This document shows, in pieces, positions 25,063-33,941 of a DNA stretch of 64,000 nt. How positions within the stretch are numbered: the stretch's first letter is position 1; the number at the start of each line of letters is the position of its first letter. Location: positions 39,139 through 103,138 of the forward strand of contig CAWEJL010000014.1 of assembly GCA_963809385.1 (NCBI GenBank), given 5' to 3'. The translations under genes and the position numbers were made by a program. The stretch comes from JAKAIY01 sp963809385 (lineage in GTDB: Bacteria > Chloroflexota > Ktedonobacteria > Ktedonobacterales > JADMIN01). Under the pieces are notes generated by a model. That model saw only the letters and a program-made list of their open reading frames with translations. It searched no databases and was not told the DNA's origin.

Positions 25063-26929
25063 ATGAGCCTTGCTGCGGGCGCGACCCTCGCTGGCCACTA
25101 TCGACTGATCCGCCCGCTCGGCGAGGGAGGCATGGGCGGCGTCTACCTCGTCGAGGACCTGCGCGACGGTGGGCGCTGGGCGTTGAAAGATGTGCTCGAC
25201 GACGCCTCGTTGCCGGACGATGAGCGCCAGTGGGCGCGCGACCACTTCGACCAGGAGATCGCGCTCATGCGCGAGCTTTCCGGCATCTCTGGCCACGCCG
25301 GCGCCGCGCGCATACCCGCGTATCACGATGACTTCATTATCGGCCCCAATCGTTATCTGGTGATGGAATACATCCCTGGCGACACGCTGGAGGAGCGCAT
25401 CGAGGCGGCGAAAGGCCCTCTCCCGGAGCGCGACACGCTGCGCTGGATGAGCGCCGTCCTCCAGACGCTCGACGCCCTCCACCGCCGCACACCGCCGATC
25501 ATCGTGCGCGACCTCAAGCCAGGCAACATCATCCTGACCTCCGATGGCTCCGCCCGCGTGATTGATTTCGGTATCGCCCGCACCTACAAGCTGGGCCAGG
25601 CCACCAATACCGAGAACCTTGGCACGCTTGCCTACGCCTCGCCGGAGCATCACGGCCACGGCCAGACTGACGCCCGCTCCGATATCTACAGCCTTGGCGC
25701 CACCATGTACCATGCCCTCACCGGCCACGAGCCGCAGCCGTTCGCGGCTCCCATGCCCGGCGCGCTCATCCGCCTCAACCCGGCGCTCACGCCCCGCACA
25801 GATGCGCTCATCGCGCGCGCCATGAACCTCAGCCCTTCCGCGCGCTTCCAGACCGCCGCCGAGATGCGCGCCGAGGTGGAGGCCGCGCTCGCCGCCTTGC
25901 CGTCGCCCGTCGCGCCACGCCGCGCGCCCGCAACCCGCCCCGCGCCACGCGCGGCCACAAAGCCCGCTCCCGCCACTCCCGCCACCACGGCGCCAGCCAC
26001 GCGCGTCTGCCCGCGCTGCGGCCACGCCAACCGCCCAACCGCCCGCTTCTGCGCCCGCGATGGCGCGCCACTGACACCCAGCGTCGCAGTGGCCGCCACG
26101 CGGAGCGCGACACAGGTACCCAAGCCCGCGCCACCCGCACGCACGCGCCAGCCTGCCCCGCCGACTCATCCCATCACCAGTGAAGGCGCCACCCACGCCC
26201 GCCGCGCCACCGAAGCCTTCGCCCAGGGGCGCTACCAACAGACCATCGTCCAGGGACGCCAGGCGCTGGAGCAGGGCCACACCACCACCGACGTGCTCGT
26301 GACGCTGGCGCGCGCCTACGATCACGTGAGCCGCCCGTTAGAGGCCGCCAACGCCTGGGAGCGCGCCGCGCAGATTCGCCCCGACACCGCTACGCTGCTC
26401 GGCGCGGCGAACGCCTGGCGCGCCGCTGGACGGCTAGAGGAAGCGCAAGTGGCGCTCGCGCGCGCCCGCCAGAGCGCTCCCAACGACGCTGAGATTAAGC
26501 TATCAGCTTGGCCTGGTGAACATCGCGCTGGGCCATCTCTCCCAGGCGGAGGGCGACCTGCGCGAGGCGCTCGCGCTGGAGCCGGACTCACCGCGCATTC
26601 TCACCGCGCTGGGCCGTCTCGCCAACCAGCGTGGCGAGACAGAAGAAGCGCTCATCCTGTTGCGCCAGGCTGTCGCCGCCGACCCCACATATGCAGAGGC
26701 GCATGCTGACCTGGGGCGCGCGCTGCTCTCGCGCCGCGCGTTTCCCGAAGCGATCAGAGAGCTGGAACACGCGCGCCGCTTGCGCGTAGACAGCGTAGAT
26801 ATCTTGCTGGCGCTCGGCATGGCCTACCATGTGACGGGCCGCCGCCAGCAAGCGCGCGAGGCCTTGCGTCAGGCGCTAGCGATCAACCCAGGAGACGCCG
26901 AAGCCCAGCGACTCCTGCGGGCATTGTAA
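25063..26929 (+). CDS. Ser/Thr protein kinase with zinc ribbon and TPRs, one frameshift near 26500
   Basis: A Hanks-type kinase: glycine loop GEGGMGGVY, K42 in WALKD, catalytic loop VRDLKPGN (D150, N155; the usual His is Val), DFG at 168-170, and LGTLAYASPEHHG. After an Ala/Pro linker comes a zinc ribbon (CPRCG at 316-320, then FCARDG, with Asp in the place of the fourth Cys). Then about seven TPR units run to the end. I see no transmembrane helix, unlike PknB. Frame one holds to AAG 26497-26499. Homology then continues from TAT 26501 (YQLGLVNIALGHLSQAEGDL), so base 26500 is an extra C. The intact protein would be about 621 residues. It sits between two phosphatases in the same operon-like run. 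Confidence 0.85.
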
Positions 26930-27045
26930 CTGGCCCATGTGGAGGTGAGCGCCCGCGCCTGTGATACGCTACTGGACACACTGGCAGCGCTCCACCGCTG
27001 GTCGTCAGTCGCGAGGGGCAGCGCCGGTGTGATGAGGAGGGTGGC

Positions 27046-28632
27046 ATGCGCTGTATCCGGTGTAACGCCGAATTGAGAGAGTCCGCGCGCTTCTGCAACC
27101 GCTGTGGAACGCGGACCCCATTGGAGCAACCACCAGGCATCGCATCGGGTCACCTCTCCCCCGGCATAGAGCTTCCCAGCAGCCGTCCACGCCGCCCCTC
27201 ACGCCCACTCCGCCACCCCGGCGGTAGCGACCAAGACTTCGGCGCACCTGCGCCCGTATCACGGCCCCTGCCGCGCCAGACCTCCGTTTTGAATGACGGC
27301 GATCCCCTGAGCATCTATCCCCAGGTCCGCGAAGCCCTGAGCGAGATTCCCACAGAAGAGACCCAGGTGGCCCAGGACGCGTTCTCCGAGCTGCCGACCG
27401 CCGAATACGCCGCCACGCCCAACAGCATCACCCTGACACCCGGCGCCCTGCGCGGGCTGATGCCCTGGCCCCTCCCCGCCGGCGTTTCCCTGCTTGACCG
27501 CTTCCAAATCGTCGCCGTCGTCGATGCCCAGCCCGACATCCCGGACGCCAGCAACACCTACCGCGTGGTGGATTTGATGGGCTACGCCCGCTGCTGGTCA
27601 TGCCATACTGAGCACGGCTCCGCAGCGGCCAGCGAGCGTTTCTGCCCCACCTGCGGCGCCGATATGCTGGGCCACGAATACGTCATGACCGAGCGCCGCG
27701 GCGCGACCAGAGAGGACACACAACCCCGACTCACCTTGCCCCCCACAACCAGCGCCAGCTTCGTAGACACCTTCACCCATGAAGATCGCCGCTACGTGGT
27801 GAGCGCCATTGAGCCGGAGACGCCGCTCTTTCCCTTCGGCCCGCACATCAGCGTCGCAGGCATGACGCATGTCGGCCTGACGCGCGCGGGCGACATCAAT
27901 GAAGATAGCTTCGCCACGCTCACCGTCAACCTCGCCCACGACTCCCGCCAGCAGCCTCTGGCCCTCGCGATTGTCGCCGACGGTCTGGGAGGCCATGCCA
28001 GCGGACAAGAAGCCAGCCGTCTGGCCGCACGCATCTTCATCGAGCGCCTCACACACGACTTGATCCTGCCGTTCATTGTCCCGATGGGTGGCGCCCTGCC
28101 GCCGGATGTGGCTGTCGAACCCGCGCTACGAGACGCTGTGAACGCCGCTAACGCCGCCATCTACGAGGCCAATGTGCAAGGCGCGGCGGATATGGGCTCA
28201 ACGCTCGTCGCCGCGGTCATCTCTGGCGACCAGTCATGGATCGCCAACGTCGGTGACAGCCGCGCCTACGTCCTCGACGGCGACGTCCTGCGCCGCGTCA
28301 CCAGCGACCACTCGCTCGTCGAACAGCTGGTCGTCAGCGGCATGATTACGCCGGAGGAGCGCTATACCCACACGCAGCGCAACCGCATCTTCCGTAGCCT
28401 GGGCGGAGATCCTACCGTCGAAGTAGACATCTTCACCCAGCGGCTCACGCCAGGCATGCGCCTGTTGCTCTGCTCCGACGGCCAGTGGGAGATGACCCGC
28501 GACCCAGAGATAGAGCGTATCCTGCGTGAGATCCCCGATCCGCGCGCGACCTGCGAGGCGCTTATCGCTTCAGCCAACGCCAACGGCGGCGAGGATAATA
28601 TCACCGCTGTCGTGCTGCGCGCAGACGCCTGA
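27046..28632 (+). CDS. PP2C-type phosphatase with two zinc ribbons
   Basis: 528 residues. The N terminus is a zinc ribbon (C3, C6, C17, C20), then a Pro-rich linker and a beta-rich stretch. A second Cys cluster follows (C183, C186, C200, C203), and then a PP2C catalytic domain from about 270: INEDSFATL, IVADGLGGHASGQEASR, IANVGDSRAYVLDGD, TSDHSLVEQLVVSG, LLLCSDGQWEM, NGGEDNITAVVLR. Its catalytic part is clearly paralogous to the phosphatase at 24094, including the IF/IYRSLG and VDIF segments. GAGGAGGG before the ATG gives a strong start. The ribbons suggest docking to a partner rather than catalysis. Confidence 0.9.
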   Translation: MRCIRCNAELRESARFCNRCGTRTPLEQPPGIASGHLSPGIELPSSRPRRPSRPLRHPGGSDQDFGAPAPVSRPLPRQTSVLNDGDPLSIYPQVREALSEIPTEETQVAQDAFSELPTAEYAATPNSITLTPGALRGLMPWPLPAGVSLLDRFQIVAVVDAQPDIPDASNTYRVVDLMGYARCWSCHTEHGSAAASERFCPTCGADMLGHEYVMTERRGATREDTQPRLTLPPTTSASFVDTFTHEDRRYVVSAIEPETPLFPFGPHISVAGMTHVGLTRAGDINEDSFATLTVNLAHDSRQQPLALAIVADGLGGHASGQEASRLAARIFIERLTHDLILPFIVPMGGALPPDVAVEPALRDAVNAANAAIYEANVQGAADMGSTLVAAVISGDQSWIANVGDSRAYVLDGDVLRRVTSDHSLVEQLVVSGMITPEERYTHTQRNRIFRSLGGDPTVEVDIFTQRLTPGMRLLLCSDGQWEMTRDPEIERILREIPDPRATCEALIASANANGGEDNITAVVLRADA

Positions 28633-28769
28633 GCGCGCGCCAGCTTTCAGCGAGACGCAACTTCCACGCGTCGCCTGCGTACACTGCCATGGGTGCGCGC
28701 GATTCCACACTACTCGCTACACCGCGCGGGGACGCGCGCAATGGGGCGGTGAAAGGAGCGAACAGGCAC

Positions 28770-29999
28770 ATGGCGGGTGAAGTGACATTGACATGCCAGG
28801 TTGGGCGGCCGCGCGTCCAGACCACAGGCGGCAGCCAGCTCGCGTACGCGCTGATCGAGGCGCGCGTCGCAGGAGCGGCCGCTGGCGCCCAGATCGCTCA
28901 GCGACTGCCGCTGAACCTGGCCCTCGTGCTCGACCACTCCGGCTCGATGCGCGGCCCCAAGCTACAAGGCGTCAAAGACGCGGTCAAGCTCGTGATAGAC
29001 CACATGGCGCCCACGGACATCGTCTCGATCGTCATCTTCGATGACAACGTACGCGTCGTGGCCCCCGCGCAGCCCGTGCGTGACAAGGAGCTCCTCAAGG
29101 CCGCCGTGGATGGCATCCGCGATGGCGGCGGCACCTCGATGTCGCTGGGCATGAACGTCGGCATGACCGAGCTGCGCAAGCACGCATCGCCGCAGACCGT
29201 CAATCGCATGATCCTGCTGACCGACGGGGCGACCTACGGCGACGCCGACCGCTGCCGCCGCATCGCCGACGACGCCGGAGCGACAGGCATCGGCATCTAC
29301 CCCCTGGGCATCGGCGCCGACTGGGAAGAAGACCTGCTCGACAACATCGGCCAGCGCAGCAGCGGCATGCCCGCGGAATTCATTCAGCGGCCCGATGCGG
29401 CGTTGAGCATCTTCCAGCAGCAGCTCCAAAGCGCCGAGGCGGTGGCCGTGCGCGCCGCCCAGCTCACCGTGCGCCTCCCCGCAGGCGTCACCCCCAAGCG
29501 GGCCGTTCGCGTCCTGCCGCTCATCGCCGCCCTGGACACCAACGTGATGACCGATCATGGCATGAGCATTCCCCTGGGAGATCTGGAGCGAGATACCCCG
29601 CAGGGCGTGCTGATCGAGGTCATGGTCGAGAGCAAGCCCGCTGGCGTCTTCCGTATCGCGCAGGCCGAGCTCTCCTACGAGCTGGCCAATGGCAGCCGCG
29701 AAACCACGCGCGCCGACGCCACCATCACCTTCGTCACCGAGCAAGTCCCGACCACTGAAGCCAACGCGCTGGTGATGAACTACGCCGAGAAGGCCAACGC
29801 CCACCGCCTCGTCACGAAGGTGCTGGACGAATACAAGACCAGTGGCAAGGTCACGATCAAGCTCAGCCCAAGCGTCACCCGCGTGCTCGATCCGGAGACG
29901 CAGCGCCTGCTCGATCAGCTTCAGGCGGGCGGCGGCCTTTCGCCGGAGCAAGTCAAAACCATCGGTTCGAAGACACGCAAGCTAACCCAGCAGTTCTAG
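28770..29999 (+). CDS. vWA-domain protein (TerY-like context)
   Basis: 409 residues. A von Willebrand A domain (about 48-220) with an intact MIDAS site: DHSGS at 55-59, GGGTSMSLGM, LLTDGATYGDAD. A beta-rich C-terminal half (about 250-370) and a helical tail (NYAEKANAHRLVTKVLDEY) follow. There is no signal peptide or membrane helix, so it is a cytoplasmic metal-dependent protein-binding module. Its place downstream of kinase and phosphatase genes recalls the vWA member (TerY) of TerY-P triads. GGAG lies upstream of the ATG at 28770; an earlier frame start at 28689 adds 27 atypical residues. Binding partners are unknown. Confidence 0.88.
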   Translation: MAGEVTLTCQVGRPRVQTTGGSQLAYALIEARVAGAAAGAQIAQRLPLNLALVLDHSGSMRGPKLQGVKDAVKLVIDHMAPTDIVSIVIFDDNVRVVAPAQPVRDKELLKAAVDGIRDGGGTSMSLGMNVGMTELRKHASPQTVNRMILLTDGATYGDADRCRRIADDAGATGIGIYPLGIGADWEEDLLDNIGQRSSGMPAEFIQRPDAALSIFQQQLQSAEAVAVRAAQLTVRLPAGVTPKRAVRVLPLIAALDTNVMTDHGMSIPLGDLERDTPQGVLIEVMVESKPAGVFRIAQAELSYELANGSRETTRADATITFVTEQVPTTEANALVMNYAEKANAHRLVTKVLDEYKTSGKVTIKLSPSVTRVLDPETQRLLDQLQAGGGLSPEQVKTIGSKTRKLTQQF

Positions 30000-30187
30000 C
30001 GCACCACACGCCCCCGCCATGCGCGCGCGACGCGCGGACGGAGGCGTTTGCGCCGGGTGTGATATGCTGGCGGCGCGGCCTAGCGGGCGCGCGAGCCAGC
30101 GGCGCGCCGGGGAGACCATCGCGGAGACATCTGCGCCCCGGACCAATTGCGGCGCGTGCGGCGACAATTGTAAAGAGGAGCATCCCG

Positions 30188-30676
30188 ATGTCTGTAACAT
30201 GCTCTCAGGGGCATGAAAACCCTGACGGCTCGATGTATTGCGACCAGTGCGGAGAAGAGCTGCCTGTCGCCGCTCCCGCGCCTGGCGCCAGCGTCCCGCC
30301 CACGCCAGATTACCCGGATGTCAGCGTGGCCCCGGCGGCGCCCGTCGCCGTGGGCTCCCCGCGCATCGTGCTCAAAGAGGACGGCGCCGTGTTCTCCCTG
30401 GAGGGCAAGAGCGAATTTCTCGTCGGGCGCGAGGACCCCGTCAGCAACATTTACCCGGACATTGATCTGACCCCACATAACGGCGAAGACTATGGCGTTT
30501 CGCGCATGCACGCCAAGATCTACGTCCAGGGTGGTCAGTACCTGGTCGAGGATCTGAACAGCACCAACTCGACCTACATCAACCGCCAGAAGCTCGCCGC
30601 CAAGACGCCCACATCCATCAAGGATGGCGACGAGGTCCGCTTCGGCAAGGTCGAGGCCACCTTCCACGCCGTCTAA
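30188..30676 (+). CDS. FHA-domain protein with N-terminal zinc ribbon
   Basis: 162 residues. The N-terminal ribbon (CSQGHENPDGSMYCDQCGEE; C5, C18, C21 and a His) is followed by a Pro/Ala linker. The C-terminal FHA domain (about 57-162) keeps the phosphothreonine-binding residues: G80-R81, S106-R107-x-H109, N124 and the STN turn. It would read phosphothreonine made by the kinase two genes upstream. AAGAGGAG eight bases before the ATG fixes the start. It is the last gene of the island, followed by a strong hairpin. The longer open frame from 30059 is non-homologous. Confidence 0.9.
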   Translation: MSVTCSQGHENPDGSMYCDQCGEELPVAAPAPGASVPPTPDYPDVSVAPAAPVAVGSPRIVLKEDGAVFSLEGKSEFLVGREDPVSNIYPDIDLTPHNGEDYGVSRMHAKIYVQGGQYLVEDLNSTNSTYINRQKLAAKTPTSIKDGDEVRFGKVEATFHAV

Positions 30677-30701
30677 ACGCGCGGCGCCCCACACACCTTC
30701 A

Positions 30702-30745
30702 CGCGAGAGGCCATCGCGCCTGATTAGGCGTGATGGCCTCTCGCG
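30702..30745 (+). terminator. Terminator closing the phosphosignalling island
   Basis: A 20-bp stem, 30702-30721 with 30726-30745, has one G-U-type mismatch and a GATT loop, followed by TTCGTATTGCTTCT. It lies 26 bp after the FHA gene. The remaining DNA to 31007 shows no gene, only the leader of the next operon. Confidence 0.75.
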
Positions 30746-31007
30746 TTCGTATTGCTTCTCCGCATCTCACGCGATCGCACTGACTCCTCGCCCAGTTTCG
30801 CTGCCACCCTGTGAGAAATGGTCCCTTGTGTGACGTAATGTAGAGTACACCGCTCTGCGCGTCCGGAAGCGGGTGTTTTGCCGTGTCCCATGACCTGGAC
30901 GCCGCCTCTACTGTCTCCGCCGCTGCTCAGCGTGCGGAGTCGTGGCCCTGGGCCGGGGCGCTTCCATCGCGATGTATCGAATTCACATCCACACACGAGG
31001 GGGTACC

Positions 31008-31961
31008 ATGGACTCGCGTCAGTCTCCCAGCCTCACCACCCGCGCCCGCAAAATCTGGCGGGGTGGCGTCGGCGTCGCCCTGGCGTCTACCGTCGCCCTG
31101 CTGACACTCGCCGGCTGCGGAACGACGACCACTGGCACGACCACAACCGGCGCCAACTGTCCGTCGGCCAGCACCGTCGCCAGCTGGCATCTTGTCAGCC
31201 CAGGCAAGCTCACCATCGCCAGCGATACCACCTACGCCCCTGCCGAGTTCGAAGATCCGACCAACCCTGGCACGTACATTGGCTATGACATAGACATCGC
31301 GAAGGCGCTGGCGAAGCAGATGTGCCTGACTCCGGTTATCGAGAAGGCCAGCTTCGACTCCATCATCTCCGACGTTTCCGGCCCGGCGCTCGGCTCCCAG
31401 CGCTACGACATGTCCATTTCCTCGTTCACCATCAACGATACCCGCAAGCAGAAGGTGGACATGATCCCTTACTTCACCGCGGGCGAGTCGCTGCTGGTCC
31501 CAGCGGGCAACCCGGCTGGCCTAACCAGCGACTTCACCAGCATGTGCGGCAAGACCATCGCCGCGCAGGATGGCACCGTTGAGATCGCTGAGCTGCAGGA
31601 CGCCAATGGAACCGGTGACGGCAGCTCTGGTCAGGCCACTGTCTGCAAGAGCAATCCCATCAAGATCCTGCACTTCTCTGACCAGACCGTGGTCGTGCAG
31701 CAGGTAGTGAGTGGCAACGCTGACGGCAGCTATCAGGACTCCCCTGTCACCGGCTACTACGCGGCGCAGAGCAATGGCAAGCTGGTCGATGGCCCGGTGA
31801 CGGTGCAGCCGTCGCCTGAAGGGCTTGTCGTCCGCAAGGACAACCCCGCGTTTGAGACGGCGATCACCGGCGCGCTCAGCGCGATTCGCGCCAACGGCGA
31901 CTACAAGAAGATTCTCACCCAGTGGGGTCAGCTTGAAGGCGCCTATCCGCCCCTGAGCTAG
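31008..31961 (+). CDS. Polar amino-acid ABC transporter, substrate-binding lipoprotein
   Basis: 317 residues. A basic N terminus, a hydrophobic stretch and the lipobox LAGC give a lipidated Cys37, so it is anchored on the outer face of the membrane. The mature domain is an SBP family 3 fold: LTIASDTTYAPAEFED, GYDIDIAKALAKQMCL, MSISSFTINDTRKQKVDM, TIAAQDGTVEIAELQD, and DNPAFETAITGALSAIRANG near the end. Such proteins deliver polar amino acids such as Gln, Glu, Arg or His. Specificity is not readable here. GAGGGGG before the ATG at 31008 fixes the start. Permease and ATPase genes follow in the same direction. Confidence 0.92.
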   Translation: MDSRQSPSLTTRARKIWRGGVGVALASTVALLTLAGCGTTTTGTTTTGANCPSASTVASWHLVSPGKLTIASDTTYAPAEFEDPTNPGTYIGYDIDIAKALAKQMCLTPVIEKASFDSIISDVSGPALGSQRYDMSISSFTINDTRKQKVDMIPYFTAGESLLVPAGNPAGLTSDFTSMCGKTIAAQDGTVEIAELQDANGTGDGSSGQATVCKSNPIKILHFSDQTVVVQQVVSGNADGSYQDSPVTGYYAAQSNGKLVDGPVTVQPSPEGLVVRKDNPAFETAITGALSAIRANGDYKKILTQWGQLEGAYPPLS

Positions 31962-32108
31962 CCGCTCACGTGATACACTCCAGCGGAAGGTCTGGCGGGG
32001 GAGCCCCCGCCAGCCATCCGTCTGCCGAATGATCCGGCGAGGTATCTCGCCGGATCGCGCGTTCAAGAATCATCAGCGACGGCCTGCTGACGAAGCTGGA
32101 AATCGCGC

Positions 32109-33002
32109 GTGGCCTCATGGCTGGCGCGCGGCGTGAAGGGGTTGACGCCAGTGAACCCAATACAACATTTTCTGAGCACCTTCAACTTCTCGGCTGTAAC
32201 GGGAAACCTCTTCGCTCCACTCATCCTCAAAGGGATCGTCGTTACGATTGTCCTTTCAATCATCTCGCAATTTGCCGGGGTTGCCATTGGTCTAATTCTC
32301 TATTTCATGCGACGTACCCGCTGGCGGCCCATTCGCTGGATCGCTGAGGTCTATATCTGGATCTTCCGTGGCACACCACAGGTGGTACAAATTCTCTTTC
32401 TCTACATCGCATTGGGGTACCTTGGCTTGGGCAGGTCTCTGCGTGAGATTGACCCATTCACTCCCATCGGCTTTCATGGCATCTTTATGGATTCAATCAT
32501 CGCCGCTATCGTTGCGCTCTCCCTCAATGAAGGCGCGTATATGGCGGAGATCGTGCGCGCCGGTATTGACTCGATTGACCCTGGCCAGATGGAGGCAGCC
32601 AAGTCGCTCGGTATGACGTACTGGCAGGGAATGCGGCGCATCGTGCTCCCCCAGGCGATGCGTATCATCATCCCGCCGCTCGGCAACGAATTCAACAACA
32701 TGCTCAAGACCACCTCGCTGGTCGCGTTCATCTCGCTCTATGACCTGCTTGGCGCCGCGCAGGCCATTGGCCAGTTTGGTTTTCGTTCCCTGGAATTATT
32801 GGTCGTCGCTTCGATCTGGTATCTCGTGCTGACTACCCTGTGGGGCTTCGTCCAGTCATGGCTGGAGCGTAAATTCAGCGCTTCCACTCGCGAGCCGAGC
32901 GGGCAAAAGTCGTTCTGGCAGCGCATGTTCGGTGGTACGCCCCGGCGCGCGCGCGCGACCGATGGCGAGCCTGTGATCGTGGGTGGTCAACATCGCGTGT
33001 AG
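32109..33002 (+). CDS. Amino-acid ABC transporter permease (HisM/GlnP type)
   Basis: 297 residues with about five membrane helices, the first at 42-65 (KGIVVTIVLSIISQFAGVA). The ATPase-coupling loop is EGAYMAEIVRAG, then IDPGQMEAAKSLGMTYWQG, and the next helix ends in PLGNEFNNMLKTTSL, all HisM/GlnP-type. The C-terminal 40 residues are basic and polar. The start is uncertain: GTG 32109 as listed, or GTG 32151 (VNPIQHFL), which has AAGGGG nine bases upstream and may be better. The first half of the gene is lower in GC than both neighbours. It lies 147 bp after the binding protein and 74 bp before the ATPase. Confidence 0.9.
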   Translation: MASWLARGVKGLTPVNPIQHFLSTFNFSAVTGNLFAPLILKGIVVTIVLSIISQFAGVAIGLILYFMRRTRWRPIRWIAEVYIWIFRGTPQVVQILFLYIALGYLGLGRSLREIDPFTPIGFHGIFMDSIIAAIVALSLNEGAYMAEIVRAGIDSIDPGQMEAAKSLGMTYWQGMRRIVLPQAMRIIIPPLGNEFNNMLKTTSLVAFISLYDLLGAAQAIGQFGFRSLELLVVASIWYLVLTTLWGFVQSWLERKFSASTREPSGQKSFWQRMFGGTPRRARATDGEPVIVGGQHRV

Positions 33003-33076
33003 GAATGCTCGCTAGCGTACACTCCGGTCACATGACGCGCGACCAGCCGCAAGGCGCCAAGAGAGGAGCACGGGCC

Positions 33077-33868
33077 GTGAAAGACTCAACGCAACCGATG
33101 GTGGACGCCCAGGACGTTCACAAGAGCTTCCATAGCAACGAGGTCCTGCGCGGCGTCAGCATGCAGGTCCGCAAAGGCGAGGTCGTCTGCGTCATTGGGC
33201 CGAGCGGCTCTGGCAAGACGACCTTCCTGCGCTGCATCAACCACCTCGAGAAGATCAACGGCGGCCGCATCTTCATCGAGGGCGAGCTGATGGGCTACCG
33301 CGAGCAGCCAGATGGCAAGGTCGTGGAAGACAGTGAGCGCAACATCGCGCGCATGCGCTCCGAGATCGGCATGGTCTTCCAGCGCTTCAACCTCTTCCCC
33401 CACATGACCGCGCTGGAGAACGTCATCGAAGCGCCCATGCAGGTGAAGGGCGTCTCGCGCGAGCAGGCGGAGGCCCGCGCCCGCGAGCTGCTCGCCAAGG
33501 TGGGCCTCGCGGAGAAGGAGGACGCCTATCCCGCGCGGCTCTCCGGCGGCCAGCAGCAGCGCGTCGCCATCGCCCGCGCCCTGGCGATGGACCCTAAGCT
33601 GATGCTCTTCGACGAAGCCACCTCCGCGCTCGACCCAGAGCTGGTCGGCGAGGTGCTCAAAGTTATGCGCCAGCTCGCCGAAGAGGGCATGACGATGATC
33701 GTCGTCACCCACGAGATGGGCTTCGCCCGCGACGTGGCTGACCGCGTGATCTTCATGGATGGCGGCGTGATCGTCGAAGAGGGCAAGCCCGAGGATATTT
33801 TCACCAACCCGAAGGAAGAGCGCACCCGCGGCTTCCTCCGCAAGGTCCTTGAAGCCAAAGCGCAGTGA
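33077..33868 (+). CDS. Amino-acid ABC transporter ATPase (GlnQ/HisP type)
   Basis: 263 residues. It drives uptake through the permease just upstream. Walker A GPSGSGKTT, Q-loop VFQRFNLFPHMTALENV, signature LSGGQQQRVAIARALAM, Walker B LMLFDEATSALDPE and the switch His in VVTHEMGFARDVADRV are all intact. An insert near residue 78 (GYREQPDGKVVEDS) is usual for the GlnQ/HisP group. The GTG at 33077 has GAGAGGAG ten bases upstream; the frame is open to 33005 but without support. A 27-bp inverted repeat follows. Confidence 0.95.
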   Translation: MKDSTQPMVDAQDVHKSFHSNEVLRGVSMQVRKGEVVCVIGPSGSGKTTFLRCINHLEKINGGRIFIEGELMGYREQPDGKVVEDSERNIARMRSEIGMVFQRFNLFPHMTALENVIEAPMQVKGVSREQAEARARELLAKVGLAEKEDAYPARLSGGQQQRVAIARALAMDPKLMLFDEATSALDPELVGEVLKVMRQLAEEGMTMIVVTHEMGFARDVADRVIFMDGGVIVEEGKPEDIFTNPKEERTRGFLRKVLEAKAQ

Positions 33869-33878
33869 GCGCATAGCC

Positions 33879-33941
33879 AGCCCAGACACATCACCCGTAC
33901 ACGCTCGCTCGTTCAGCGTGTACGGGTGATGTGTCTGGGCT
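33879..33941. terminator. Bidirectional terminator: 27-bp perfect inverted repeat
   Basis: Arm 33879-33905 is the exact reverse complement of 33915-33941, with a 9-nt loop. It lies between the convergent ABC ATPase and TIR-SUMF1 genes. The right arm includes two bases of the TIR-SUMF1 stop codon (33940-33942). No U-tract is present; the stem alone is long enough to stall transcription from either side. Confidence 0.75.
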
